A stretch of DNA of 10,397 nucleotides from JAAAPF01 sp964481035 (lineage in GTDB: Bacteria; Pseudomonadota; Alphaproteobacteria; Geminicoccales; Geminicoccaceae): NCBI GenBank assembly GCA_964481035.1, contig CAYZSE010000119.1, forward strand, positions 1 to 10,397, given 5' to 3'. Below the pieces are notes generated by a model. That model was given only the letters and a program-made list of their open reading frames with translations. It did no database searches and was not told the DNA's origin. Below are positions 1-7,501 of the stretch, piece by piece (within the stretch, counting starts at the first letter, position 1; every line of letters begins with the position of its first letter). The position numbers were made by a program, and so were the translations under genes.

Positions 1-629
1 CCGGCGAGGATGAGGAGCGCCATGAACGGCGTCGTCTTCCAGACGTCGACGGCGATGACTGCGGCCATGGAAAGCTGAGGGTCGGCGAGCCAGGCCCAGG
101 GCTCGCTGGCGAGCCCGAGCGTCAGCATGATCTCGTTCACGACGCCGTAGACGTCGTTGAACATCCAGCGCCACATCTGCGCCGAGACGACCGTGGGGAT
201 GGCCCAGGGGATGAGGATCGCCGCCCGCAAGAGGCCGCGGCCCTTGAAATGCTCGTGCAGCGCGAGCGCGATCAAGAGCCCCAAGACCGTCTCGATCGAG
301 ACCGAGACGACGGTGAAGAAGACCGTGTTCCAGACCGAGCGCCACCAGTCCGGGTCGGTCATGAGGAACTGGTAGTTCAACAGGCCGACGAACCTGGCGG
401 CGCTGAGATCGGCGAGGTTGGCATCGGTGAAGCTGAGCGCGATCGTGCGCGCGAGCGGCCAACCCGCCACGAGCAGGAGCACGACGATCATCGGGGTGAG
501 AAAGAGCCAGGCGCTCTTGCGCCGCTGGCGCGTCAGCTCCGAGGTCCCTACCGGCGCGGTGATGCGCGGGGTCTGGTCCGTCGCTTCCGTCGCTTCCGTC
601 GCCGCCACCGGCACCTGGCCCTTGGTCAT
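1..629 (-). CDS. Carbohydrate ABC transporter permease, MalF/UgpA type (partial, C-terminus off the left edge)
   Basis: Inner-membrane channel subunit of a sugar ABC importer. The 209 visible residues start at the ATG whose complement is at 627-629. A soluble, Ala/Thr-rich N-terminal tail (about residues 1-35) comes first. Hydrophobic stretches follow at about 39-62, 100-124, 133-157 and 185-209, as in MalF/UgpA/ThuF-type permeases. The segment around residues 139-157 (ILIPWAIPTVVSAQMWRWMF) is typical of this family. The cytoplasmic EAA loop that docks the ATPase lies beyond the window, so it cannot be checked. The gene begins 12 bases after the solute-binding protein stop, so the two are almost certainly one operon; the second permease and ATPase are expected to the left. 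The Shine-Dalgarno is weak (GCGAG). The tail contains a triplicated EAT/ATD motif encoded by a 9-base tandem repeat. Family assignment is firm; the substrate is inferred from the neighbour. Confidence 0.9.
   Translation of the reverse strand, partial: MTKGQVPVAATEATEATDQTPRITAPVGTSELTRQRRKSAWLFLTPMIVVLLLVAGWPLARTIALSFTDANLADLSAARFVGLLNYQFLMTDPDWWRSVWNTVFFTVVSVSIETVLGLLIALALHEHFKGRGLLRAAILIPWAIPTVVSAQMWRWMFNDVYGVVNEIMLTLGLASEPWAWLADPQLSMAAVIAVDVWKTTPFMALLILA
577..603. repeat. Three tandem copies of a 9-base unit inside the permease gene
   Basis: On the plus strand TCCGTCGCT occurs at 577-585 and 586-594, followed by TCCGTCGCC at 595-603. On the coding (minus) strand this gives the low-complexity ATEATEATD run at about residues 10-18 of the permease tail. 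The unit is a multiple of three, so gain or loss of a copy would keep the frame. It lies in a non-conserved cytoplasmic tail, where such variation is probably tolerated. Confidence 0.8.
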
Positions 630-641
630 GCTCGCGGCCCG

Positions 642-1928
<1,287 letters not shown>

Positions 1929-1967
1929 CGTTCCTTCCCCTGATCCGGTGACACCCGCTTGATCGGT

Positions 1968-1997
1968 AGGGTAGCCCCCATCCGACCACCGAGACAA
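1968..1997 (-). promoter_or_regulatory. Weak candidate sigma-70-like promoter for the sugar transporter operon
   Basis: Reading the minus strand, TTGTCT (complement of 1992-1997) is followed after 18 bases by TACCCT (complement of 1968-1973), placing the start of transcription about 30 bases upstream of the binding-protein ATG. The -35 box matches the consensus at four or five positions, but the -10 is poor. Position fits; sequence support is modest. Confidence 0.25.
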
Positions 1998-2002
1998 CCA
2001 CC

Positions 2003-2025
2003 GGGCCGTGAAAACCAAACGGCCC
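2003..2025. promoter_or_regulatory. Inverted repeat in the divergent spacer between the sugar transporter and the epimerase (candidate operator)
   Basis: GGGCCGT (2003-2009) and ACGGCCC (2019-2025) are exact 7-base inverted repeats separated by the AT-rich nonamer GAAAACCAA. The element sits about midway in the 175-base spacer (1929-2103) between two divergently transcribed genes. That is where a local repressor or activator would be expected to bind. No regulator gene is visible beside it. It could also be a chance GC-rich hairpin. Confidence 0.35.
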
Positions 2026-2103
2026 CGAAACGGTCGAGCGTCGTGCGGTTGTCGGTGGCGCGCGATGCCGATAGCCTCATGGCCACCAGCCAGGGAGCGG
2101 GAC

Positions 2104-3081
2104 ATGCGCGTCGCGGTTTTCGGCGGGACCGGCTTCGTCGGGCTCAACATCGTCGAGCGGCTGCTCGCCGCGGGCGACGACGTCGTCGCCTTCGACCGCA
2201 ATCCCCTGCCGGACAGGGCGCTCGCCGAGCTCGGCCGCCTCGGCGGCGCGCTGCAGACCGTCACCGCGAGCATCGACGAGGAGGACGCGGTCGGGCGTGC
2301 CGTGGCCGGCGCCGATGCCGTGGTCTATGGCGCGGCCGTCACCCCCGATGCCGCCCGCGAGGCCGCCGATCCCCGATCGGTCCTGGCGGTCAATCTCATG
2401 GGCTGGCTCGGCGTGCTGGAGGCGGCGCGGGCGGCAGGCGTCGGGCGCATCGTCGGCTTGTCCTCGGCGAGCGCCTACGGCGAGGCGGCGTTCGGCGCCA
2501 ACGCGCTCGACGAGGTGGCGACACGACCCGACCCGCGCACCTTGTACGCGATCAGCAAGGTCGCCAGCGAGCGGGTCGGCGCTCGGCTCGCCGCGCTCTG
2601 GGATCTGGACGTCCGCAGCGTTCGGCTGTCCGCCGTCTTCGGCCCGTGGGAGCGCGCAACCGGGGTGCGCGACACCTTGAGCCCGCCCTTCCAGGTGATG
2701 CGCGCGGCGCTCCGGGGCGAGCCCGTCCGGCTGGAGCGCAGCGACGTGCGCGACTGGGTCTACGCCCCCGATGTGGCCCGGGCGGTCGAGGCGCTGCTGC
2801 GCCGCGACGAGCCGCGCTTCGACCTCTACAACATCGGGCCCGGCCGGACTTGGGACCTGCTGCAGTGGGCGAGCGAGTTGAAGCGGTCCTTTCCGGGGCT
2901 CGAGCCCGCGGTCGATCCCGGGGCGCCGACCATCGCCGCGCACGCGCCGCTGGCGCGGCGACCGCTGCGCGTCGAGCGCCTGCGCGAAGACCTCGGCATC
3001 GACGACATGCTCGGCTGCGCCGCTTCCGCCGACCATTATGCGACGTGGGCGCGAGCCCATGCGTCGCTGCTGACGGGGTGA
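2104..3081 (+). CDS. NAD(P)-dependent epimerase/dehydratase, extended SDR family
   Basis: Likely a cytoplasmic sugar-nucleotide epimerase, dehydratase or reductase. The 325-residue product opens with a Rossmann fold: GGTGFVG, with the three SDR glycines at 7, 10 and 13, and an acidic residue (Asp31, in FDRN) ending the second strand, where NAD ribose is normally bound. The catalytic set is present: SSASAYG at about 120-126 and YAISK with Tyr148 and Lys152. The C-terminal part (RLSAVFGPWE, DVRDWVYAPDVARAV, YNIGPG) follows the NAD-dependent epimerase pattern of GalE-like proteins. The frame is open back to a GTG at 2008, but the ATG at 2104 is preferred because it starts directly at the Rossmann strand and has a GGGAGCGGGAC Shine-Dalgarno region. 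It diverges from the sugar transporter, which suggests a role with an imported sugar. The actual substrate cannot be read from sequence. Confidence 0.9.
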   Translation: MRVAVFGGTGFVGLNIVERLLAAGDDVVAFDRNPLPDRALAELGRLGGALQTVTASIDEEDAVGRAVAGADAVVYGAAVTPDAAREAADPRSVLAVNLMGWLGVLEAARAAGVGRIVGLSSASAYGEAAFGANALDEVATRPDPRTLYAISKVASERVGARLAALWDLDVRSVRLSAVFGPWERATGVRDTLSPPFQVMRAALRGEPVRLERSDVRDWVYAPDVARAVEALLRRDEPRFDLYNIGPGRTWDLLQWASELKRSFPGLEPAVDPGAPTIAAHAPLARRPLRVERLREDLGIDDMLGCAASADHYATWARAHASLLTG

Positions 3082-3116
3082 GGGCGGCAGCGCTACCGGC
3101 TCGTCGAGGAGCGGCG

Positions 3117-3143
3117 GGTCGGGCGGTCCGCCCGGATCCGACC
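3117..3143. terminator. GC-rich hairpin between convergent genes (possible bidirectional terminator)
   Basis: The 76-base gap between two convergent stop codons (3082-3157) contains nested inverted repeats. GGTCGG (3117-3122) pairs with CCGACC (3138-3143), and GGGCGG-T-CCGCCC lies inside at 3121-3133. The location between convergent ends suits a terminator. There is no T tract on either strand, so it does not meet the usual intrinsic-terminator pattern. Confidence 0.3.
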
Positions 3144-3157
3144 ACCCGAGGCCAGTC

Positions 3158-5224
3158 TCACGACGCGGCGACCGCGGCGGGCTCCTCGCGGGCGAGCCAG
3201 ACGGCGGTGTCGTGGAACACCGCGCCGCGCGCCGGCCGCGCCGGATCGGCGCTGATCAGGCGGTTGATTCCGACGCCCTCGATGAAGGCGGCGTTCGGCC
3301 AGATGCTCTCGATGGTGAGGGTGCCCGCGAGCCCGCCCTCGCGGCGCTCGGCGTGCAGCAGCACGGAGCCCAGGCGGTTACCGATGCGGACCCGCTCGCC
3401 ATCGGCGATGGCGAGGCGGTCGGCGTCCTCGGGATGGATCAGCAAGGTCGGGCGCGCCATCTTGCGCCGGCTGGTCGCGGTCTCGGTGAAGCTGGTGTTG
3501 AGGAACTCCCGCGCCGGGCCGGCGACGAGGCGGTAAGGGTGGTCGGCGGTCCGCTCGTCGGTGATCGCCGCGTGATCGGGGAAGGCGGAAAGGCCCGCCG
3601 CGTCGACGCCGAGCTCGGCCCAGGGGGCGCGAAAGCGGAACTTGCCCGACGGGGTCGGAAAGCCGTCGAGAAAATGGGCCGTACGGAAGTCGGGCGCGAG
3701 GTCGTGGCCCTCCTCGGCGAGGATGGTCTCGAAGCTCGGCATGCCGGAGGCGCGCAACGTCGCCTCGACGATCGCCCTCGCGTCCAGCTCGAAGCCCGGG
3801 TGCCGCGCGCCGACGCGCTTGGCGATCTCGCAGATCACCCAGTGGTTCTCCCGGCACTCCGCCGGCGGGGCGAAGCGCTTGGGGCTGACCTGCAGGATCG
3901 TGTGGCCCGAGGCCCGGTAGATGTCGTCGTGCTCGAGGAACATCGTCGCCGGCAGCACGAGGTCGGCGCGTTGCGCCGTATCGGTCATGAACTGCTCGTG
4001 CACGGCGACGAACAGGTCCTCGCGCGCGAGACCGGCGTGGACGCGGTCGAGCTCGGGCGCGACGCAGGCGGGGTTGACGTTCTGGATCAGCATGGCCTCG
4101 ACCGGCGGGCCGTCGTGCAACGCCGCAGCGTCGCCCGTGAGCACCCGGCCGATCGCCGACATGTCGAGCATCCGCACGCGCGGATCGCGGACGTCGTCAC
4201 CCGAGATCAGCGTCGGATCGAGTGTGAAGAGGTCGCCCTGGTTGTAGAGCGCACCGCCGCCCTCGACGGTCCAGGCGCCGGTGACCGCCGGCAGGCACGC
4301 CGCGGCGTGCATGCTCATCGCCCCGTTGCGCGAGCGGGTGAAGCCGAAGCCGAGGCGTAGGTAGCTGCGCTTGGTCTGGCCGTAGAGCCTGGCGAAGTTT
4401 CGGATGGCCTCGGGCGCGAGCCCGCAGATGCCGCCGGCCCATTCGGGGGTGCGCGCCGCCAAATGGTCGCGCAGGCCGCGGGGATCGTCGGTGTAGCGCT
4501 CCAGGTAAGCCCAATCGGCCAGGCCCTCGGCGAACAGCACGTGCATGACGCCGCAGGCCAACGCCGCGTCGGTGCCCGGCCGCACCGGCAGGTGCAGGTC
4601 GGCCTGCTCGGCCGTGGGCGAGCGGTAGGGATCGACGACGACCAGCTTCGCCCCCTGCCTTCGCGCCAGGGTGATGTAGCTCATCAGCTGCACCTGGGTC
4701 GCCACCGCGTTCAGGCCCCAGAGCACGACCACCTCGGACTTGGCGATCTCGGTGGCATCGACGCCCCAGCGCCGGCCCGCGCCGGCGTTCCAGCCGGTCG
4801 TCGCGATGCGGGTGCAGATGGTGTCGTCCTGGCCCGAGTAGCGCTTGGCGTGGCGCAGGCGGTTGATCCCGTCGCGCTGCACGAGGCCCATGGTGCCCGC
4901 ATAGTAGTAGGGCCAGACGGCCGCGGCGCCGTGCGTCCGTTCGGCCTCGAGGAACTCTTCGGCGATCCGGTCGAGCGCCTCGTCCCAGGAGATCGGCGCG
5001 AAGCGGCCGGAGCCTTTGGCGCCGATCCGCGCCAGCGGTCGCCGCAGCCGCTCGGGGTGGTGCATGCGCTCGGCGTAGCGTGCCACCTTGGCGCAGATGA
5101 CACCCGCGGTGTAGCGATGGCGCTTGTTGCCACGAACGCGACCGAGCGTGCCGTCGGCCTTGCGCTCAAACTCCAGCGCGCAGACGCTCGGGCAATCGTG
5201 CGGGCAGACGGCGGTCTCGGCCAT
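3158..5224 (-). CDS. Molybdopterin-dependent oxidoreductase with N-terminal [4Fe-4S] cluster (DMSO reductase superfamily), substrate unknown
   Basis: A complete 688-residue catalytic subunit of the molybdopterin bis-guanine dinucleotide type. The N-terminal cluster motif is Cys7-x3-Cys11-x3-Cys15 with a fourth cysteine at 44 (GVICAK), followed by the conserved KGSGRF and ISWDEALD around 70-85. The active-site loop is near 133-150 (DDTICTRIATTGW); Cys137 is a candidate molybdenum ligand, an inference from position only. Mid-protein nucleotide-binding segments follow, including VVLWGLNAV, VVVDPYRSPT and NVNPACVAPE. The C-terminal molydopterin dinucleotide-binding domain includes PYRLVAGPAREFLNTSF and LIHPEDADRLAI. 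There is no Tat or Sec signal, so the enzyme is probably cytoplasmic. No iron-sulfur partner subunit or membrane anchor gene is adjacent, so it looks like a single-subunit or orphan enzyme. The start at 5224 has a GAGGG Shine-Dalgarno six bases upstream (5231-5235). Whether it acts as a formate dehydrogenase, a reductase or something else is open. Confidence 0.93.
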   Translation of the reverse strand: MAETAVCPHDCPSVCALEFERKADGTLGRVRGNKRHRYTAGVICAKVARYAERMHHPERLRRPLARIGAKGSGRFAPISWDEALDRIAEEFLEAERTHGAAAVWPYYYAGTMGLVQRDGINRLRHAKRYSGQDDTICTRIATTGWNAGAGRRWGVDATEIAKSEVVVLWGLNAVATQVQLMSYITLARRQGAKLVVVDPYRSPTAEQADLHLPVRPGTDAALACGVMHVLFAEGLADWAYLERYTDDPRGLRDHLAARTPEWAGGICGLAPEAIRNFARLYGQTKRSYLRLGFGFTRSRNGAMSMHAAACLPAVTGAWTVEGGGALYNQGDLFTLDPTLISGDDVRDPRVRMLDMSAIGRVLTGDAAALHDGPPVEAMLIQNVNPACVAPELDRVHAGLAREDLFVAVHEQFMTDTAQRADLVLPATMFLEHDDIYRASGHTILQVSPKRFAPPAECRENHWVICEIAKRVGARHPGFELDARAIVEATLRASGMPSFETILAEEGHDLAPDFRTAHFLDGFPTPSGKFRFRAPWAELGVDAAGLSAFPDHAAITDERTADHPYRLVAGPAREFLNTSFTETATSRRKMARPTLLIHPEDADRLAIADGERVRIGNRLGSVLLHAERREGGLAGTLTIESIWPNAAFIEGVGINRLISADPARPARGAVFHDTAVWLAREEPAAVAAS

Positions 5225-5271
5225 GAGATACCCTCGGTGTTAGGGTCGCACCCGGGTTTTCGGGCCTGCCA

Positions 5272-5283
5272 TGACGGCCGTCA
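5272..5283. promoter_or_regulatory. Perfect 12-base palindrome TGACGGCCGTCA in the divergent spacer
   Basis: TGACGGCCGTCA reads identically on both strands. It lies in the 146-base spacer between the divergent molybdopterin oxidoreductase and ATPase-inhibitor genes, 48 bases from the oxidoreductase start codon. It is a plausible dimeric regulator site, but short GC-rich palindromes also arise by chance in such DNA. Confidence 0.35.
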
Positions 5284-5293
5284 AAGCCTTATC

Positions 5294-5309
5294 TTACCAA
5301 TTGTGGTAA
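5294..5309. promoter_or_regulatory. AT-rich 16-base inverted repeat TTACCA-N4-TGGTAA (candidate operator)
   Basis: TTACCA (5294-5299) and TGGTAA (5304-5309) are exact inverted repeats around ATTG. The element lies in the most AT-rich part of the spacer, 10 bases from the TGACGGCCGTCA palindrome and about 60-75 bases upstream of the zeta-gene ATG. Two symmetrical elements in a row in the only shared control region make a regulator site more likely than for either alone. The regulator is unknown; winged-helix families such as GntR often use sites of this size and symmetry. Confidence 0.45.
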
Positions 5310-5370
5310 CGAGAATGCGCCCGTAGCGGCACCGGAGCGGCGACGGGGGATGTCCCGGGAGGTTCGTGCG

Positions 5371-5691
5371 ATGACGGCGTTCGACGACAGACTGCAGGCG
5401 GAGCTGGCCAAGTTCCAGCACGACATGGAGTTCGAGTTCCGGGTGCGCCTGCGCCGTAACAAGCTGTTCGCGCTGAAGGTAGCGAAGGCGCTGGGCTTCG
5501 ACGACGCCCAAGCGCTGGACTACGCCAAGGCGGTCGTGCTCGCCGACTTCCGCCAAGTCGGCGACGCGCCGGTTCTCGCCAAGGTCGTCGAGGACCTGCG
5601 GGCCCAGGGCTCGCCGATCGACGAGGTGGGCTTGCAGCGGGACCTCGAGCACTTCAAGGCCGAGGCGCAACAGCAGGTGATGCAGGAATGA
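5371..5691 (+). CDS. F1Fo-ATP synthase inhibitor subunit zeta (DUF1476 family)
   Basis: A small cytoplasmic inhibitor of the F1-ATPase, known from Paracoccus denitrificans, that blocks ATP hydrolysis in Alphaproteobacteria much as IF1 does in mitochondria. The 106-residue product has the usual length and the family pattern: MTAFDDR at the N-terminus, which is the inhibitory end in characterised members, RRNKLFALKVAKALGF near 28-43, and YAKAVVLADFRQVGD near 51-65. A helical C-terminus ends in QQVMQE. The frame extends to an ATG at 5350, but 5371 is chosen because GGGAGG (5357-5362) lies eight bases upstream and the protein then begins exactly at the family N-terminus. It is the first gene of a three-gene run. 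Its stop overlaps the next start in an ATGA junction, implying translational coupling. Not every member of the family is a strong inhibitor. Confidence 0.92.
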   Translation: MTAFDDRLQAELAKFQHDMEFEFRVRLRRNKLFALKVAKALGFDDAQALDYAKAVVLADFRQVGDAPVLAKVVEDLRAQGSPIDEVGLQRDLEHFKAEAQQQVMQE

Positions 5692-5867
5692 GCGAGGACG
5701 GGAACCGCCCCGAGGCGCCACGCCCGGGCGAGGCGAGGCGCGGCGAGCGGCTCGCGGACGAGCGTCGGCCGCGGTCGCAGCCGCCAGGCGAGCGCGGCGG
5801 ACCCAAGGGTCCAGAGCCGACGCGCTTCGGCGACTGGGAGAAGAACGGCCGCTGCTCCGACTTCTGA
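5688..5867 (+). CDS. DUF1674 / SDHAF4-like succinate dehydrogenase assembly factor (59 residues)
   Basis: Very short gene overlapping the end of the zeta gene by four bases (ATGA). The product is a disordered, charged N-terminal half (residues 1-35, rich in Arg, Glu and Pro) followed by the diagnostic DUF1674 tail: GGPKGPEPTRFGDWEKNGRC, then SDF at the very end. The Gly-Pro-Glu-Pro-Thr-Arg, Gly-Asp-Trp and Gly-Arg-Cys-x-Asp-Phe elements match the mitochondrial Sdh8/SDHAF4 signature. In eukaryotes SDHAF4 binds flavinylated SdhA and promotes its assembly with SdhB; the same role here is inferred from family. There is no separate Shine-Dalgarno beyond AGGA close to the ATG, so translation probably depends on coupling to the upstream gene. 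The small size and the perfect C-terminal motif make this a real gene that automated callers could miss. Confidence 0.9.
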   Translation: MSEDGNRPEAPRPGEARRGERLADERRPRSQPPGERGGPKGPEPTRFGDWEKNGRCSDF

Positions 5868-5870
5868 GCG

Positions 5871-6785
5871 GTGCACCTGCCGATCGTCGCCCACCCGGCC
5901 TACAGCGTGCCGCTGCCGGCCGGCCACCGGTTTCCGATGCCGAAGTTCCACGCGTTGCAGCGCGCGCTGGAACACCTGCACCTGGTCGGTTCGGTCAACC
6001 GCTTCGTGCCCGATCTGGCCCCGCGGCCATGGCTGGAGTTGATCCACACGCCGGCTTACGTCACGGCGATCCTGACCCACTCGCTGCCGCCCGCGGCCGA
6101 GCGACGCCTGGGGCTGCCGGTCAGTCCCGCGCTCGCCGAGCGCGCCCGGGCCGCTACGGCCGGCACGCTGCTCACGGCACGCCTCGCCCTGGAGCACGGG
6201 CTGGCCTGCAATACCGCCGGCGGCAGCCACCACGCCTTCGCCGATGCCGGCACGGGCTTTTGCGTCTTCAACGATGTCGCCGTGGCGGCCGCGGTTCTGC
6301 TCGCCGAGGGCCGGGTGCACCGCGTTCTCGTGGTCGATCTCGACGTCCATCAGGGCGATGGCACCGCGGAGATCTTCCAAGGCGATCCCCGCGTCTTCAC
6401 CCTCTCGCTCCACTGCGCCACCAACTTCCCGGCCCGCAAGAAGGCGAGCGACCTCGACCTCGCCCTGCCGCGCGCTCTCGACGACGACGGCTACCTCGAG
6501 GCGCTCGAGGCGACCTTGCCCGCCGTCCTCGACACGTTCGCGCCGGATCTCGTCTTCTACAACGCGGGCGTCGACCCGCACCGCGACGATCGCCTCGGCC
6601 ACCTGGCGCTCAGCGACGGCGGGCTCGCCGCCCGCGACGCTTCCGTCATCGCCCTGACGACATCCCGCGGCGTCCCGCTCGCGGGCGTCATCGGCGGCGG
6701 CTACGACGACGATCCCGACCGGCTCGCCTTGCGCCACGCCATCCTGCATCGCACGGCGAGCCGCGCCATCCGGACGCTCGGCTGA
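5871..6785 (+). CDS. Histone deacetylase family zinc hydrolase, class IV (HDAC11-like)
   Basis: A 304-residue arginase/deacetylase-fold enzyme that removes acetyl groups from acetyl-lysine or small acetylated amines. The catalytic set is complete: His120-His121 in GGSHHAF; DLDVHQGDGT with metal ligands Asp158 and His160; Asp235 in NAGVDPHRDD; and the transition-state tyrosine Tyr278 in GGGYDDD. HQGDGTA, rather than HHGDG, together with the PMPKFHAL segment at 23-30, points to the class IV/HDAC11-like branch. The GTG start at 5871 is preferred: the N-terminal PIVAHPAYSVPLPAGHRFPM belongs to the fold and would be lost with the internal ATG (5937). The start is three bases after the SDHAF4 stop, with no clear Shine-Dalgarno, so coupled translation is likely. 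The substrate is unknown: acetylated metabolic enzymes, acetoin-type or polyamine substrates are all possible. Confidence 0.92.
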   Translation: MHLPIVAHPAYSVPLPAGHRFPMPKFHALQRALEHLHLVGSVNRFVPDLAPRPWLELIHTPAYVTAILTHSLPPAAERRLGLPVSPALAERARAATAGTLLTARLALEHGLACNTAGGSHHAFADAGTGFCVFNDVAVAAAVLLAEGRVHRVLVVDLDVHQGDGTAEIFQGDPRVFTLSLHCATNFPARKKASDLDLALPRALDDDGYLEALEATLPAVLDTFAPDLVFYNAGVDPHRDDRLGHLALSDGGLAARDASVIALTTSRGVPLAGVIGGGYDDDPDRLALRHAILHRTASRAIRTLG

Positions 6786-6790
6786 GCGGC

Positions 6791-7501
6791 CTACTCGCCG
6801 CTTTCCCGCGCGCTGTCGACGAGCATCGCGAGCGCGTCGAGGTCGCGGATGACCAACGCCCCGGTCGCCTTGCCGAGGATGCCCATGCGGGTCAGGGTCG
6901 AGATCTCCCGCGACACCGTCTCGCGCTGGGTGCTGATGCGGCTCGCGATCGACGCATGGGTCGGGGCAGGGCGGATGACGATGGGGCCGTCGCCGTCGCG
7001 CTCGGCCGTCTCGGCAAGGCGCAGCAACTCGGCCTGGACGCGATGGCGGGCGACCAGCGTCGTGAACTCGAACACGCGGTCGGACAGTTGCCGCACGAGG
7101 AAGCAGAGGTGCTGGAGCACCGCATCCATGACCGCGGGCGACCGCGCCATCGCGTCCTTCACGGTCGCGACGTCGAAGGCGGCGATGCGGGCGCGCTCGA
7201 GGGCGACGATGCTGGCCGAGCGCGGCCGGCCGTCGATGGCGGCGATGAGGCCGATGGCGGTGCCGGCGGGCTGGTCCCGGAACGAGACCTCCTGGCCCCG
7301 CGGTGACAGGAGGGTGGCGCGCACGCTGCCGTCGAGGACCGCGAAGATCTCGCCGCCGACGTCGTCCTGGTCGACGATCGTCGTGCCGGCTTCCGCGCTG
7401 AAGGTGCGCGCCCGGCCGGCGAGCAGGCCCAAGGTCGCGTCGTCGGCGCCTTCGAAGATGTCGATCTCGGCGAGACGTTCGACCAGCGCTTTCGGCGGCA
7501 T
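6791..7501 (-). CDS. CRP/FNR-family transcriptional regulator (CRP-like, altered nucleotide pocket)
   Basis: A 236-residue dimeric DNA-binding regulator. The N-terminal beta-roll (about 15-110) contains GEIFAVLDGSV and the phosphate-cassette region IGLIAAIDGRPRSAS. Arg94-Ser95 match the phosphate-binding Arg-Ser of CRP, but the conserved Glu of the GEL motif is Leu85. A long dimer helix (about 112-150) follows, then a winged helix-turn-helix at about 181-215. The recognition helix reads RETVSR (193-198), the same Arg-Glu-Thr-Val-x-Arg used by E. coli CRP to read TGTGA half-sites. The N-terminal cysteine set of FNR is absent, so it is not an oxygen-sensing FNR. The start at 7501 has GGGAG nine bases upstream (7511-7515); longer upstream starts in the frame would enter the control region of the divergent hydrolase. 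It converges on the deacetylase gene with five bases between stops. Ligand and targets are unknown. Confidence 0.92.
   Translation of the reverse strand: MPPKALVERLAEIDIFEGADDATLGLLAGRARTFSAEAGTTIVDQDDVGGEIFAVLDGSVRATLLSPRGQEVSFRDQPAGTAIGLIAAIDGRPRSASIVALERARIAAFDVATVKDAMARSPAVMDAVLQHLCFLVRQLSDRVFEFTTLVARHRVQAELLRLAETAERDGDGPIVIRPAPTHASIASRISTQRETVSREISTLTRMGILGKATGALVIRDLDALAMLVDSARESGE

Noticed and set aside
1980..3146. Eleven-base direct repeat ATCCGACCACC at 1980-1990 and 3136-3146, flanking the epimerase gene
   Set aside because: An 11-base match is expected by chance between GC-rich stretches in a window this size, and no target-site duplication or element ends accompany it.
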